Below are positions 17,150 through 25,648 of a stretch of 64,000 bases of DNA, piece by piece (position 1 is the first letter of the stretch; each line of letters starts with the position of its first letter). Made by a program: the position numbers and the translations under genes. The notes under the pieces were generated by a model. That model did not search any database. It was not told the origin of the DNA and was given only the letters and a program-made list of their open reading frames with translations. The DNA is from Chitinophagaceae bacterium (GTDB taxonomy: Bacteria; Bacteroidota; Bacteroidia; Chitinophagales; Chitinophagaceae), in assembly GCA_016719165.1 (NCBI GenBank), contig JADKAJ010000005.1, positions 186,001-250,000 on the forward strand. The letters are read 5' to 3'.

Positions 17150-17286
17150 AATATTTTAATTTGTTTATCAGCGACTGAATAAAGCTCATCACCTGTTGCG
17201 TCGCACACTTCGGCTTCAGAAACACAGATGGGCAGGAGACAAGCAATTTTAACCGGCCAAAGGTAATGATTTGCTATAAAAGGCTA
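17150..17286. other. Intergenic between E2 and CinA
   Basis: 137 bases with no convincing gene, hairpin or exact promoter. It contains a short stretch with mixed GC-rich words (gcgtcgcacacttcggc) that I could not assign. Confidence 0.3.
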
Positions 17287-18555
17287 TCAACTGTTAGCAA
17301 GGATAAATTTGCGGAGAAAGTTCAAGGCATTGGTGGCTGTCATACCAATATTCCGTTGCCGGTCAAACCTGAGATTTAGCTTTAGGGTGTCTACTTTTTC
17401 TTTATTTCCTGCAGCTATCCAAACGGTGCCGACCGGCTTATCATCTGTTCCGCCATCAGGCCCCATAATACCGGAAGTGGCCAGTGCAAAATCAACATTA
17501 AGTTTACTGATAGCTCCATTCACCATTTCCTTCACTGTTTCTTCACTTACTGCACCAACTGATAGTAAAGTCTCCTTCTTAACTCCCAGTATATTTTCTT
17601 TTATTTCATTGGCATAGCTAACTACACTGCCTTTGTAATACGCCGATGAACCGGAAACCGATGTTATTAAATGGGCAATATACCCGCCTGTACAGCTTTC
17701 GGCAGTACCCATCGTTTTACTTTTTGCTTTCAGGATCTTACCAATCACAATCTCCAGCCCTTCATCTTCGTTGGTGATGAGAAAATCTTTTACCAGTTCC
17801 TGCAATTTTTCAAAATAAGGTATCATTTCCTTTTCCACTTCCTCTTTTTTATCACCCCGGGAGGTCAGTCTTAGTTTTACCATACCATAATTGGGTAGGT
17901 AGGCCAGTTTGATATGAGATGGGAGAGAAGGTTCAAAATCTTTCAGTAGTTCTGCGATCATCGATTCTCCCTGTCCAGCTGTAAAGGCTGTTTTGTGAAC
18001 AATGGCCGGCATTTTGAATGCGGATAACAAGTAAGGAACCACTTCATTTACTATGAGACCTTTCATTTCATGCGGTACCCCCGGTAATGATATAAAAACC
18101 TTGCCGTCCCTTTTAAATAGCATGCCGGGAGCTGTTCCTCTTGCATTGTGCAATACAGTACATACATCCGGTACTTCGGCCTGTTTCAGGTTTCGTTCCA
18201 GCATTGGCCCGGGACGACGGAACACTTTCTCAAACAAATAGTTTACATGGGCCAGTACTTCTTCATTCACTACCAGTTTGCCGCCAAAATATTTGCAAAG
18301 TAATGGTTTGGTAATATCATCCGCAGTAGGTCCAAGCCCCCCTGTGATGATTATAATATCAGATTGACGACTTTCTTCATCCAGAGCCTGCCATATCTCT
18401 TCATACACATCTCCAACAGCCAACCTGCGACGAACCCATACACCAATTTTATTTAGTTCCTGCGCAATGAAAGCGGAATTGGTATCAATCGTCTGGCCAA
18501 TCAGTAATTCATCGCCGATGGTGATGATGGAGGCGTTTACAGAATTAGATTTCAT
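17287..18555 (-). CDS. cinA: CinA family protein (NMN deamidase / ADP-ribose pyrophosphatase)
   Basis: 422 residues, full length. Residues 10-180 are the MoCF/COG1058 domain (IITIGDELLIGQTIDTNSAFIAQEL, IITGGLGPTADDITKP, GTAPGML, LPGVPHEMK). From about residue 255 comes the CinA C-terminal domain (KTMGTAESCTGGYIAHLITSVSGSSAYYKGSVVSYANEIKENILGV...ATSGIMGPDGGTDDKPVGTVWIA), which removes the amide from NMN in the NAD salvage cycle. It is divergent from the dacB-like gene. Confidence 0.95.
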   Translation of the reverse strand: MKSNSVNASIITIGDELLIGQTIDTNSAFIAQELNKIGVWVRRRLAVGDVYEEIWQALDEESRQSDIIIITGGLGPTADDITKPLLCKYFGGKLVVNEEVLAHVNYLFEKVFRRPGPMLERNLKQAEVPDVCTVLHNARGTAPGMLFKRDGKVFISLPGVPHEMKGLIVNEVVPYLLSAFKMPAIVHKTAFTAGQGESMIAELLKDFEPSLPSHIKLAYLPNYGMVKLRLTSRGDKKEEVEKEMIPYFEKLQELVKDFLITNEDEGLEIVIGKILKAKSKTMGTAESCTGGYIAHLITSVSGSSAYYKGSVVSYANEIKENILGVKKETLLSVGAVSEETVKEMVNGAISKLNVDFALATSGIMGPDGGTDDKPVGTVWIAAGNKEKVDTLKLNLRFDRQRNIGMTATNALNFLRKFILANS

Positions 18556-18593
18556 TTAAGATATGATTAGAGCGAAATGAAGTAATTTGAACG

Positions 18594-18601
18594 CAAAGTT
18601 A
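18594..18601 (-). promoter_or_regulatory. -7 box of cinA
   Basis: TAACTTTG followed by C on the minus strand is an exact Bacteroidota TAnnTTTGC-like box. Transcription would start about 30-35 bases before the cinA ATG. The expected -33 position (CTTT) falls at the start of the divergent dacB-like gene. Confidence 0.6.
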
Positions 18602-18614
18602 TAACCACAGAACT

Positions 18615-20000
18615 ATGAAAAAAGTTTTCTTACTGGTCACTGGCTGTTGGATCCTTGTCACTGGTGTTTACGCACAGCTCGTTTCCCAACGGTTACAAAA
18701 TGCCTTTCAACAATTTGAAAGCGATAGCCAGTTGCGCCATGCCATCAGTTCGCTCTATGTAATCGATGCTAAGACAGGACAGGTGGTATTTGATAAAAAT
18801 TCTCAGATTGGTCTGGCACCGGCTTCTACTCAAAAGATCATTACAAGTGTAACAGCGTTTGAGTTGTTGGCGAAAGATTTTAGGTACAAGACAGAGGTTG
18901 GAATAATTTTCGGAGAGAAAAGTAGCTCAATTTATTTAAAACCATCAGGAGACCCAACATTTGGTAGTTGGCGTTGGAGTGCAACTGAGGAAGCTTTTAT
19001 ATTAGATAAGTTAGTAAATAGGATAAAGCCTCATATTAAAAGCACTGATTCAAATGTCTATGTAAATCAAAAAGGATGGGATACTCAAAGCATACCTGAT
19101 GGGTGGATTTGGCAGGATATTGCAAATTATTATGGAGCTGGTGCTGGAGTATTGAATTGGCGAGAAAACCAATTTGATCTTTTGCTTAAATCCGGATCTA
19201 AAATTGGCGACTTAGTTGAAGTAGTTAAAACAAATCCGGAATTATATTCTTATAAGATTCATTCTAATGCGTCGTCTGCTAAAGCAGGTTCGGGGGATAA
19301 TGCTTATTTATATTTTCCTGTTTCTGGCAACGAGGGTATTGTGAAAGGTACAATACCAATAAATGAAAATAAGTTTCAGATTTCTGGAGCAATGCCATAT
19401 CCTCCGATTCAATTTATTGAAACACTTCGGGATTCTTTATTTGGGAAAAATAAACCTTACAATCATTTATCTTCTATTTTTCTTTCAGAAGATCCAAAAG
19501 TAAGCCATAAAATATTTTACACCCACTATTCCCCCTCACTTGATTCCATTATCTACTGGTTTAATAAAAAAAGCATCAATCTGTATGGCGAAGCACTAAT
19601 AAAAACTTTTGCTTACGAAAAGCAGGGTTTTGGCAGTACGGACAGCGGTCTGGCTATTGTAAAGAAATTCTGGAAAGAAAAAGGCATTGATGAAGATGAA
19701 CTGAATATGTATGATGGTTCCGGTCTTTCGCCACTCAACCGTGTTACTACCCATGCACAGGTTGAAATTCTGAAATACGCTACGACAAAAGACTGGTTCC
19801 ACTATTTCTATAATTCATTACCCTTATATAACGGAATGGTTATGAAGAGCGGCACCATCAGCGATGTAAAAGGATTCTGCGGTTATCATAAAGCAAAAGA
19901 TGGAAAAGAGTATATTTTTTCTTTCCTGGTGAATAATTACAGGGGCAAAACTTCTGCAGTGGTCAACAAGATGTACAAAGTGCTGGATGCACTGAAGTAG
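18615..20000 (+). CDS. dacB: D-alanyl-D-alanine carboxypeptidase/endopeptidase, PBP4 type
   Basis: 461 residues with a signal peptide (MKKVFLLVTGCWILVTGVYAQ). Active-site motifs of the S13 family are visible: PASTQKII (Ser71-x-x-Lys74), YDGSGLSPLNRVT (second motif) and MKSGTISDVKGF (KSGT). It trims or cleaves peptidoglycan peptides in the periplasm. The signal peptide is encoded by seven-base repeats at 18630-18665. The central region from about 18890 to 19515 is more A/T-rich than the flanks, possibly reflecting recombination in domains II-III. Confidence 0.92.
   Translation: MKKVFLLVTGCWILVTGVYAQLVSQRLQNAFQQFESDSQLRHAISSLYVIDAKTGQVVFDKNSQIGLAPASTQKIITSVTAFELLAKDFRYKTEVGIIFGEKSSSIYLKPSGDPTFGSWRWSATEEAFILDKLVNRIKPHIKSTDSNVYVNQKGWDTQSIPDGWIWQDIANYYGAGAGVLNWRENQFDLLLKSGSKIGDLVEVVKTNPELYSYKIHSNASSAKAGSGDNAYLYFPVSGNEGIVKGTIPINENKFQISGAMPYPPIQFIETLRDSLFGKNKPYNHLSSIFLSEDPKVSHKIFYTHYSPSLDSIIYWFNKKSINLYGEALIKTFAYEKQGFGSTDSGLAIVKKFWKEKGIDEDELNMYDGSGLSPLNRVTTHAQVEILKYATTKDWFHYFYNSLPLYNGMVMKSGTISDVKGFCGYHKAKDGKEYIFSFLVNNYRGKTSAVVNKMYKVLDALK
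18630..18665. repeat. 7-base repeat in the dacB signal peptide
   Basis: On the plus strand TACTGGT, CACTGGC, TGTTGGA, TCCTTGT and CACTGGT follow as five degenerate heptamers. They encode the hydrophobic core LVTGCWILVTG of the signal peptide, which itself shows an LVTG duplication. Confidence 0.6.
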
Positions 20001-20077
20001 CGAGTGATTACTAGTGAACGGTTAATAGGAAGAAAATCGTAACTTTCAGGGTTAACTATAAACCAAAACTAATTGCT

Positions 20078-20506
20078 ATGGCTGAACAAAATTTTAAAAA
20101 TCATGCCCGCCTGGTTCCAGGCTTCCACGGTGTTACCTTTTTATTGATTGTGACAGGTCTTGTCGGCAGTGTTGTCAATCTTTTTCATGCAGATGCTGCT
20201 ACGCATTATTCTGCTGCATTGCTCGTGGTAGTATTTTTGGCATTGCTTGGTGTAGCCTGGTATGCGAGGGTCTTTGCATTAAAAGCACAAGACCGTGCCA
20301 TCCGTGCAGAAGAGAATTTCCGTCATTTTATTCTCACCGGCAAACCATTGGATAAACAACTTCACATCAGCCAGGTGATTGCACTTCGTTTCGCCAGTGA
20401 TGAGGAGTTCCCTGCATTGGCCAAAAAAGCCGCAGCCGAAAAACTTTCCCAAAAACAAATTAAACAAGCTGTTCAGAATTGGAAAGCAGATTATTACCGG
20501 GTATAA
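20078..20506 (+). CDS. DUF6526-like membrane protein
   Basis: 142 residues. Two membrane helices (about 20-38 and 47-68: VTFLLIVTGLVGSVVNL, AALLVVVFLALLGVAWYA) are followed by a conserved soluble tail with YARVFALKAQDRAIRAEENFRHF and SQVIALRFASDEEFPALAKKAAAEKLSQKQIKQAVQNWKADYYRV. It matches a Bacteroidota small membrane protein family, which I believe is DUF6526; the function is unknown. Its stop directly abuts the stop of the M50 protease gene. Confidence 0.75.
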   Translation: MAEQNFKNHARLVPGFHGVTFLLIVTGLVGSVVNLFHADAATHYSAALLVVVFLALLGVAWYARVFALKAQDRAIRAEENFRHFILTGKPLDKQLHISQVIALRFASDEEFPALAKKAAAEKLSQKQIKQAVQNWKADYYRV

Positions 20507-21520
20507 TCAGAAACGGAAACGATCAAAGAAACTCATATCCATATTCAGTAACCAGGGTGAGGCAATGGCTGACGCCCAGATAAGGAAGATGAATATTTTT
20601 CCGGCAACCGACACATCCTGTATCAGGTGGCGGTGAAGCAGACTTTGTATCATCGCCATTATCTTTTCTTCTTTATGGCTGTATTCATACGGTGGGGATG
20701 GGTCCACATCTTTGAAAGCAGGATGTTCTTCGATTAATATATTCCTGATCTTCCAGTAATCTTCATCCCGCAGGTCTTCATATTCAAGGTCTGTATGAAT
20801 ACCAGCTGCTTCGATTTTTTTTTCAATAGTGGTGACTTTTTTTTCACCGGCCAGGCGCAACAACATCATAGCAGGAAATAATAATAACGGATAAAAGGGA
20901 AGATTGATAGCCAGCAGGCATAAGAATGCAGCTGATAAAAAAACAAAGACCTTGCTCCAAAAGCTCTCTTCATCCAGGAAAACACGGTTAAGTAATTGGC
21001 CACCATCCAAAGGATAAATCGGCAAAAGGTTTATCAGGTTGAGAATGATAAACAATAAACCGATCCTGGAAAGCGAAAAATTCAGGAAATAAATGCCTGA
21101 GCTATATTGGTCAACCAGGAATAAAACAGCACCGATAATAATACCCGGTAAAGGACCCGCCAGTAAAATAACGGCTGACTGTAACTGTGATACCTCTCTT
21201 TTACTTCCAGATACATAAGCACCGAGCAACGGGATAAAGAAAATACCCAGCTCATTATACCGGTAAAACTTCATGGCAAAAAAATGTCCCAGTTCATGGA
21301 TCATTACAATGGCAGTGATGAGCAGCAAAATCTGGTAGCTGGGAAAAATATAATACCCTAAAACGAGATAAGCTGCAAGGCTGATAAAAGAACGGAGCCA
21401 GATATTTGATTTCTCTTCCGGTTTTTGATATTTAGGCGGAATCACAATTACTTCTTCAGGGGAAGCCGCCGTTTCATTGCCTTTCATCTCACCGGGTAGC
21501 TCTGTAAAATTCTCCATCAA
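20507..21520 (-). CDS. M50 / site-2 protease family membrane metallopeptidase
   Basis: 337 residues, about six membrane helices. IVMIHELGHFFAMKFY supplies the HExxH zinc site inside a helix and NLLPIYPLDGGQLLN the second motif (LDGG, Asp ligand). It probably cleaves proteins in or near the membrane. The C-terminal third is soluble or peripheral (residues 225-300), and a last hydrophobic helix lies at about 308-325. The first codon is a double ATG; 21517 is the alternative start. The thioesterase gene ends 6 bases upstream, so these genes and the DoxX gene may form one transcript. Confidence 0.88.
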   Translation of the reverse strand: MMENFTELPGEMKGNETAASPEEVIVIPPKYQKPEEKSNIWLRSFISLAAYLVLGYYIFPSYQILLLITAIVMIHELGHFFAMKFYRYNELGIFFIPLLGAYVSGSKREVSQLQSAVILLAGPLPGIIIGAVLFLVDQYSSGIYFLNFSLSRIGLLFIILNLINLLPIYPLDGGQLLNRVFLDEESFWSKVFVFLSAAFLCLLAINLPFYPLLLFPAMMLLRLAGEKKVTTIEKKIEAAGIHTDLEYEDLRDEDYWKIRNILIEEHPAFKDVDPSPPYEYSHKEEKIMAMIQSLLHRHLIQDVSVAGKIFIFLIWASAIASPWLLNMDMSFFDRFRF

Positions 21521-21526
21521 CTAAAA

Positions 21527-21937
21527 TTAAGAAAAATAAGATTGAAGTTTATTCAATAACAGTTCAGGCATGATAGTCTTTTTCATGGTTTTTGCTTCCA
21601 TAAAATAAAGGATGATCTTACCGACTGCCAGTAATTCATTTTGTTCATTGAAAACTTCGTGGTGAAATTCTATTTTATGATGTGTGGGCAGCTCTTTCAG
21701 CATGGTTTTTATCGTCAGCAGGTCATCATATTTTGCGGGACGCAGGTAGCGGCAATGCACATCCACTACCGGCATTATCACTCCCATTTTTTCCATATCT
21801 GCATACGTAAACCCTAATTCCCGGATGGATTCTGCACGGGCCGATTCAAAATAAGGAAAGTAATTGCTATGATATACCACACCCATCTGGTCAGTTTCTG
21901 CATATCGAACCCTTATCTTCGTTTCTGTTGTAAACAT
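21527..21937 (-). CDS. Acyl-CoA thioesterase, YbgC/4-HBT family
   Basis: 136 residues with the hot-dog-fold signature YAETDQMGVVYHSNYFPYFESARAESIREL, whose Asp (ETD) is the catalytic residue of the 4-hydroxybenzoyl-CoA thioesterase family. It hydrolyses acyl-CoA or acyl-ACP thioesters in the cytoplasm; the substrate is unknown. Spacing of 6 bases to the M50 gene downstream and 16 bases from the DoxX gene upstream suggests an operon. No tol-pal genes are near, unlike the enteric ybgC. Confidence 0.88.
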   Translation of the reverse strand: MFTTETKIRVRYAETDQMGVVYHSNYFPYFESARAESIRELGFTYADMEKMGVIMPVVDVHCRYLRPAKYDDLLTIKTMLKELPTHHKIEFHHEVFNEQNELLAVGKIILYFMEAKTMKKTIMPELLLNKLQSYFS

Positions 21938-21953
21938 TTGACGAAGCTAAATA

Positions 21954-22361
21954 TTATTTCCCGATCAGCTTGTCCACGCTGATTTTCCCAGGGCCGCCCA
22001 ATAATATTGCCAGGTAACCAATGAAGAAAAGTGCCGCTTTTTCCCCTTCACCGAATATTTCTCCGTTATGCGACTTGAACAGGGCCACTCCCATAACAAT
22101 GATCAGTGGAATACTGGCCAGTCTTGTCATTAACCCCGCTACAATAAGAATGGCACAGAAAAATTCAGCAAAAACAACCATTGCAAGTGAAGTGGTGCTG
22201 CCGATATGAAAAGGGTCCGCAAATCTGGCGGATTTAACTGCAAAATTCATCAGCTTATCATAGCCATGCGGAATCATAAGGCCACCGGCTGAAAGTCGTA
22301 AAAGTAGCAGAGATAATGAAATGGATTTATCTGAATATTTAGTACTGAAGAATGTTTTCAA
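21954..22361 (-). CDS. DoxX family membrane protein
   Basis: 135 residues with four membrane helices. SLLLLRLSAGGLMIPHGYDKL in the first helix and SLAMVVFAEFFCAILIVAGLMTRLA are the typical DoxX/YphA features, and the protein ends LAILLGGPGKISVDKLIGK. Members are linked to quinone or redox metabolism, but no exact role can be assigned. It is first of the three-gene set with the thioesterase and M50 protease. Confidence 0.86.
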   Translation of the reverse strand: MKTFFSTKYSDKSISLSLLLLRLSAGGLMIPHGYDKLMNFAVKSARFADPFHIGSTTSLAMVVFAEFFCAILIVAGLMTRLASIPLIIVMGVALFKSHNGEIFGEGEKAALFFIGYLAILLGGPGKISVDKLIGK

Positions 22362-22579
22362 AGGGTTTTATTTTATCAAAACGCAATATTAAGGAATAAC
22401 TGCAATGCATCATCTTGAAAAGTGAGGAGTATCCATTTTAGTTTGATGAAACAACAACTAAATGTTAAAGCGTTCCCAACTTCTTACTTATCCACACCTG
22501 TTTGGAATGATGTTTGGTCTCACCTGAAATAATTTGAATATTCGCAACGTTAATCCACCATCGGTTAAAGGATAAATCA
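22362..22579. other. Intergenic between DoxX gene and TPR operon
   Basis: 218 bases holding the promoters of two divergent genes. It has a single perfect DnaA-box sequence TTATCCACA at 22488-22496. No exact TAnnTTTG box and no hairpin terminator were seen. Confidence 0.4.
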
Positions 22580-25500
22580 ATGAAGAATCAAAGTTTACTA
22601 AGTTTAGCCATTTTCCTCAGCGTTTCCGTTTTTGCCCAGCAGACCCGTTTTTATTCAGATCCCGAAGAAAAATTTAAAGAAGCCAAAGAGTATTTTCAAA
22701 AAGAACAATACAGCCTGGCTTATCCGTTATTCAGGGAACTGCGCCAGTCGGTAAAGGAAACAGATAGGGCCAACACCGCTGTTACGGTACAGGAAATTAA
22801 ATATTATACGATCGTTTGCGGATTGAAACAGGGTGAAGGACGGTCGGAAGAAGAGGCGCAAGAGTATATTGAAGTGGAGAAGAATGATTCCCGGGTACAG
22901 ATGATGAATTATCACCTGGCGGAATTTTATTTCCGCACTGAGAATTTTACTGAAGCTGCCAACCGGTATGAACAAACCAATATTGCGAACCTCAGCAACC
23001 GGGAGATAGCTGACATGAAGTTTCACCAGGGCTACTCTTATTTCACTTTGCAGCGTTTTGCAGCTGCCAAACCCTTGTTCAACAGCATCCGCAGCATAAA
23101 AGATGACCCGAATTACCTGGATGCAAATTATTATTATGGGTTTCTTGCATTTCGCGACAGGCAATACAGGGAAGCGCTTGAAGCTTTTAAAGTGGTGGAA
23201 AACGAAAAGAACTACTCAACAGTGGTGCCTTATTATATTGCGCAGATATATTATGTACAGGGCAGAAAGGATGAGGCCATCACCTATATCCAGAATAAAT
23301 TGCAAGCTGGCAGCAGTTCTCAGTACTATGACCTTGAGCTGAAGCAAATGCTTGGCCATGCTTATTTTGAAAAGAAAGAGTTTGCCAAAGCATTGCCTTA
23401 CCTGTCAGATTATGTAAGCCGTTCTAAAAAAGTTCGCAGGGAAGACCTGTATGAATTATCTTATAGTTATTACCAGGAAAACCAGTTGAGCAAAGCCATT
23501 GATGGGTTCAAACAATTAAGCGGTAAAGACGATTCGCTAAGCCAGCATGCGATGTACCTGCTTGGGGATGCCTATCTGAAAACTGGACAGAAATCAAATG
23601 CCCGTAATGCTTTTTTATTTTGTTCCTCCAACAGCAGTTACCCCGAGCAAAAGGAAATTTCCAAATATCAGTACGCCAAGCTTTCTTACGAATTAGGTTA
23701 CCAGGATGAAGCATTGAACAGCCTGAGTTCTTTTTTGGCTGATTATCCCAATTCAAAATATAATACAGAAGCAAAAGAGTTAATGATAGATGTGCTGGCT
23801 AATACCAATAATTATAAGGATGCCCAGTCTTTATTGGAAAGTTTAGCAAAGCCATCTGAAAATGCAAAAAGATTATACCCGAGAATATTGTATGGCCGTT
23901 CAACGGAACTCATCAACGATGGAAGACTGGCAGAAGCAGATGCATTATTGGATAAAGCATTGAAAGATCCGAATAATGGGTCCGTTCTTCCCTTATTGAA
24001 CTTCTGGAAAGGGGAACTGGCCTATCGTAATAATAAAATTGATGAGGCCATTAAGTTTTACAATGCTTATGTTAGTGGTGGATCACCAACCAGTGGTGAA
24101 GCTAACCCTGCTAATGCCCGTTACAACCTGGGCTATTGTTATTTACGAAAAGAGAATTACCCCGTTGCGCTGACATTTTTTGAACCATTGGGCAGAAATC
24201 CATCGCTTAGTTCCAGTTCATTTGTACAGGATGCTTATATCCGTACTGCTGATTGCTATTTCATGCAGAAAGATTATGCAAAAGCAAAAACTCATTATGA
24301 TAATGTGATAAAATTCTCCTGGCCGGCAGAAGATTATGCCACCTTCCAGATTGCAATGCTGGCGGGAGTAAGAAGTTCAACCGAAAAGATCTCATTATTG
24401 AATACCATGATGCGGAAGTTTCCTGCCTCTTCATTGGTTACCGACGCCAATATGGAAGTAGCTAATACGTATATGGGGGATGAACGTTTCAGGGAGGCCA
24501 TTCCATTCCTTGGCAATGTGATAAAGAACAGCAATAATGCCAGTTTGATACCACAGGCATATCTTAAATTGGGTACATCCTTTTATAACATAGATAATAA
24601 TGCTGAAGCATTAAAACAGTTCAAAATTCTGGTAGATAAATATCCTAATGCACCGGAAACAGAGGATGCCCTGGATAATGTAAAAACCATTTATATCGAG
24701 GATGGAAAACCTGGTGAATATGCAAACTTTATGCGGCAGGCAGGCCGTCCGTTGAGTATGAATACGGAGGATTCGCTTACGTATGCAGCAGCAGAAAAAC
24801 AGTATGATGACCAGAATATCAATGCGGCATTAACGGCCTTCAACGACTACCTGCAAAAATTTCCCGATGGGGCATATGCACTGGATGCAAATTTTAACCG
24901 GGCAGAGATATACAATTCTAAGAAAGACTGGAATAATGCGTTGGTGGGTTACGATGAAGTGGCAGTGAATGCACCAAATAAATTTGCAGAAAGAGCTGTA
25001 TTAACGGCAGCAAGGATCAATTTCTTTGAGTTAAAGAATTATCAGAAGGCAGAAGGCTATTATGGACAATTGAAGCAAATAACTGCCAGCCAGGAAAACA
25101 AGCTGGAAGCAATGCGGGGCCTATTACGGTGTCAATACCAGTTGCAAAAATGGACAGAAGCAGTTGACAATGCCAAGGAATTGACTTCAGCGAAGGGAAG
25201 TAGTGCTGATGATAAATCACTGGCGAATATGGCTATCGCCAAATCCTACCAGGTTGCCGGCGATTATGGTACAGCTATTACGAATTTTAAATCAGTGGTG
25301 CAGATCAATAAGGCAGCCTTAGCTGCTGAAGCCCGGTATGAGATCGCCAATTGCTATTATCAACTGAATAAATTAACGGATGCCGAGAAATCTGCTTTTG
25401 AAACGATCAATAAATCAGGTTCATATGATTATTGGGTAACGAAGGCTTACATCCTGTTAGGAGACGTTTATTTCAAACAGAAGGATTATTTCAATGCCAA

Positions 25501-25618
25501 GGCTACATTCCAGAGTATTGTGGATAATACACTGAATACAGAATTAAAGAATGAGGCACAGGCAAAGCTGAGCAAGGTTGTGGATGAGGAAAGTGAATCA
25601 AGTAAGGTAGGAAACTAG
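22580..25618 (+). CDS. Large tetratricopeptide-repeat protein
   Basis: 1012 residues with a signal peptide (MKNQSLLSLAIFLSVSVFAQQ). Almost the whole protein consists of TPR-like units, for example YSLAYPLFRELRQ, NFTEAANRYEQTNI, YREALEAFKVVENEKNY and the C-terminal YFKQKDYFNAKATFQSIVDN. It is a periplasmic or outer-membrane-associated scaffold similar in build to BamD/YfgC-type TPR lipoproteins but much longer. It is the first gene of an operon with a barrel protein (30 bases later) and a HU-CCDC81 protein. The exact role is not known. Confidence 0.88.
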   Translation: MKNQSLLSLAIFLSVSVFAQQTRFYSDPEEKFKEAKEYFQKEQYSLAYPLFRELRQSVKETDRANTAVTVQEIKYYTIVCGLKQGEGRSEEEAQEYIEVEKNDSRVQMMNYHLAEFYFRTENFTEAANRYEQTNIANLSNREIADMKFHQGYSYFTLQRFAAAKPLFNSIRSIKDDPNYLDANYYYGFLAFRDRQYREALEAFKVVENEKNYSTVVPYYIAQIYYVQGRKDEAITYIQNKLQAGSSSQYYDLELKQMLGHAYFEKKEFAKALPYLSDYVSRSKKVRREDLYELSYSYYQENQLSKAIDGFKQLSGKDDSLSQHAMYLLGDAYLKTGQKSNARNAFLFCSSNSSYPEQKEISKYQYAKLSYELGYQDEALNSLSSFLADYPNSKYNTEAKELMIDVLANTNNYKDAQSLLESLAKPSENAKRLYPRILYGRSTELINDGRLAEADALLDKALKDPNNGSVLPLLNFWKGELAYRNNKIDEAIKFYNAYVSGGSPTSGEANPANARYNLGYCYLRKENYPVALTFFEPLGRNPSLSSSSFVQDAYIRTADCYFMQKDYAKAKTHYDNVIKFSWPAEDYATFQIAMLAGVRSSTEKISLLNTMMRKFPASSLVTDANMEVANTYMGDERFREAIPFLGNVIKNSNNASLIPQAYLKLGTSFYNIDNNAEALKQFKILVDKYPNAPETEDALDNVKTIYIEDGKPGEYANFMRQAGRPLSMNTEDSLTYAAAEKQYDDQNINAALTAFNDYLQKFPDGAYALDANFNRAEIYNSKKDWNNALVGYDEVAVNAPNKFAERAVLTAARINFFELKNYQKAEGYYGQLKQITASQENKLEAMRGLLRCQYQLQKWTEAVDNAKELTSAKGSSADDKSLANMAIAKSYQVAGDYGTAITNFKSVVQINKAALAAEARYEIANCYYQLNKLTDAEKSAFETINKSGSYDYWVTKAYILLGDVYFKQKDYFNAKATFQSIVDNTLNTELKNEAQAKLSKVVDEESESSKVGN

Positions 25619-25648
25619 ATTTTTTGCAGTTTAAACAGATTAAAGAAA

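Noticed and set aside
16790..17160. Long open frames opposite the E2 gene and inside the giant gene
   Set aside because: They mirror the codon pattern of the real genes on the other strand, have no plausible start or domain, and overlap well-recognised proteins completely.
22488..22496. Perfect DnaA box TTATCCACA in an intergenic region (possible origin)
   Set aside because: Only one box, no A/T-rich unwinding region with further boxes, no dnaA/dnaN neighbours. A second copy on the other strand lies inside coding sequence at about 25532. Chance is more likely.
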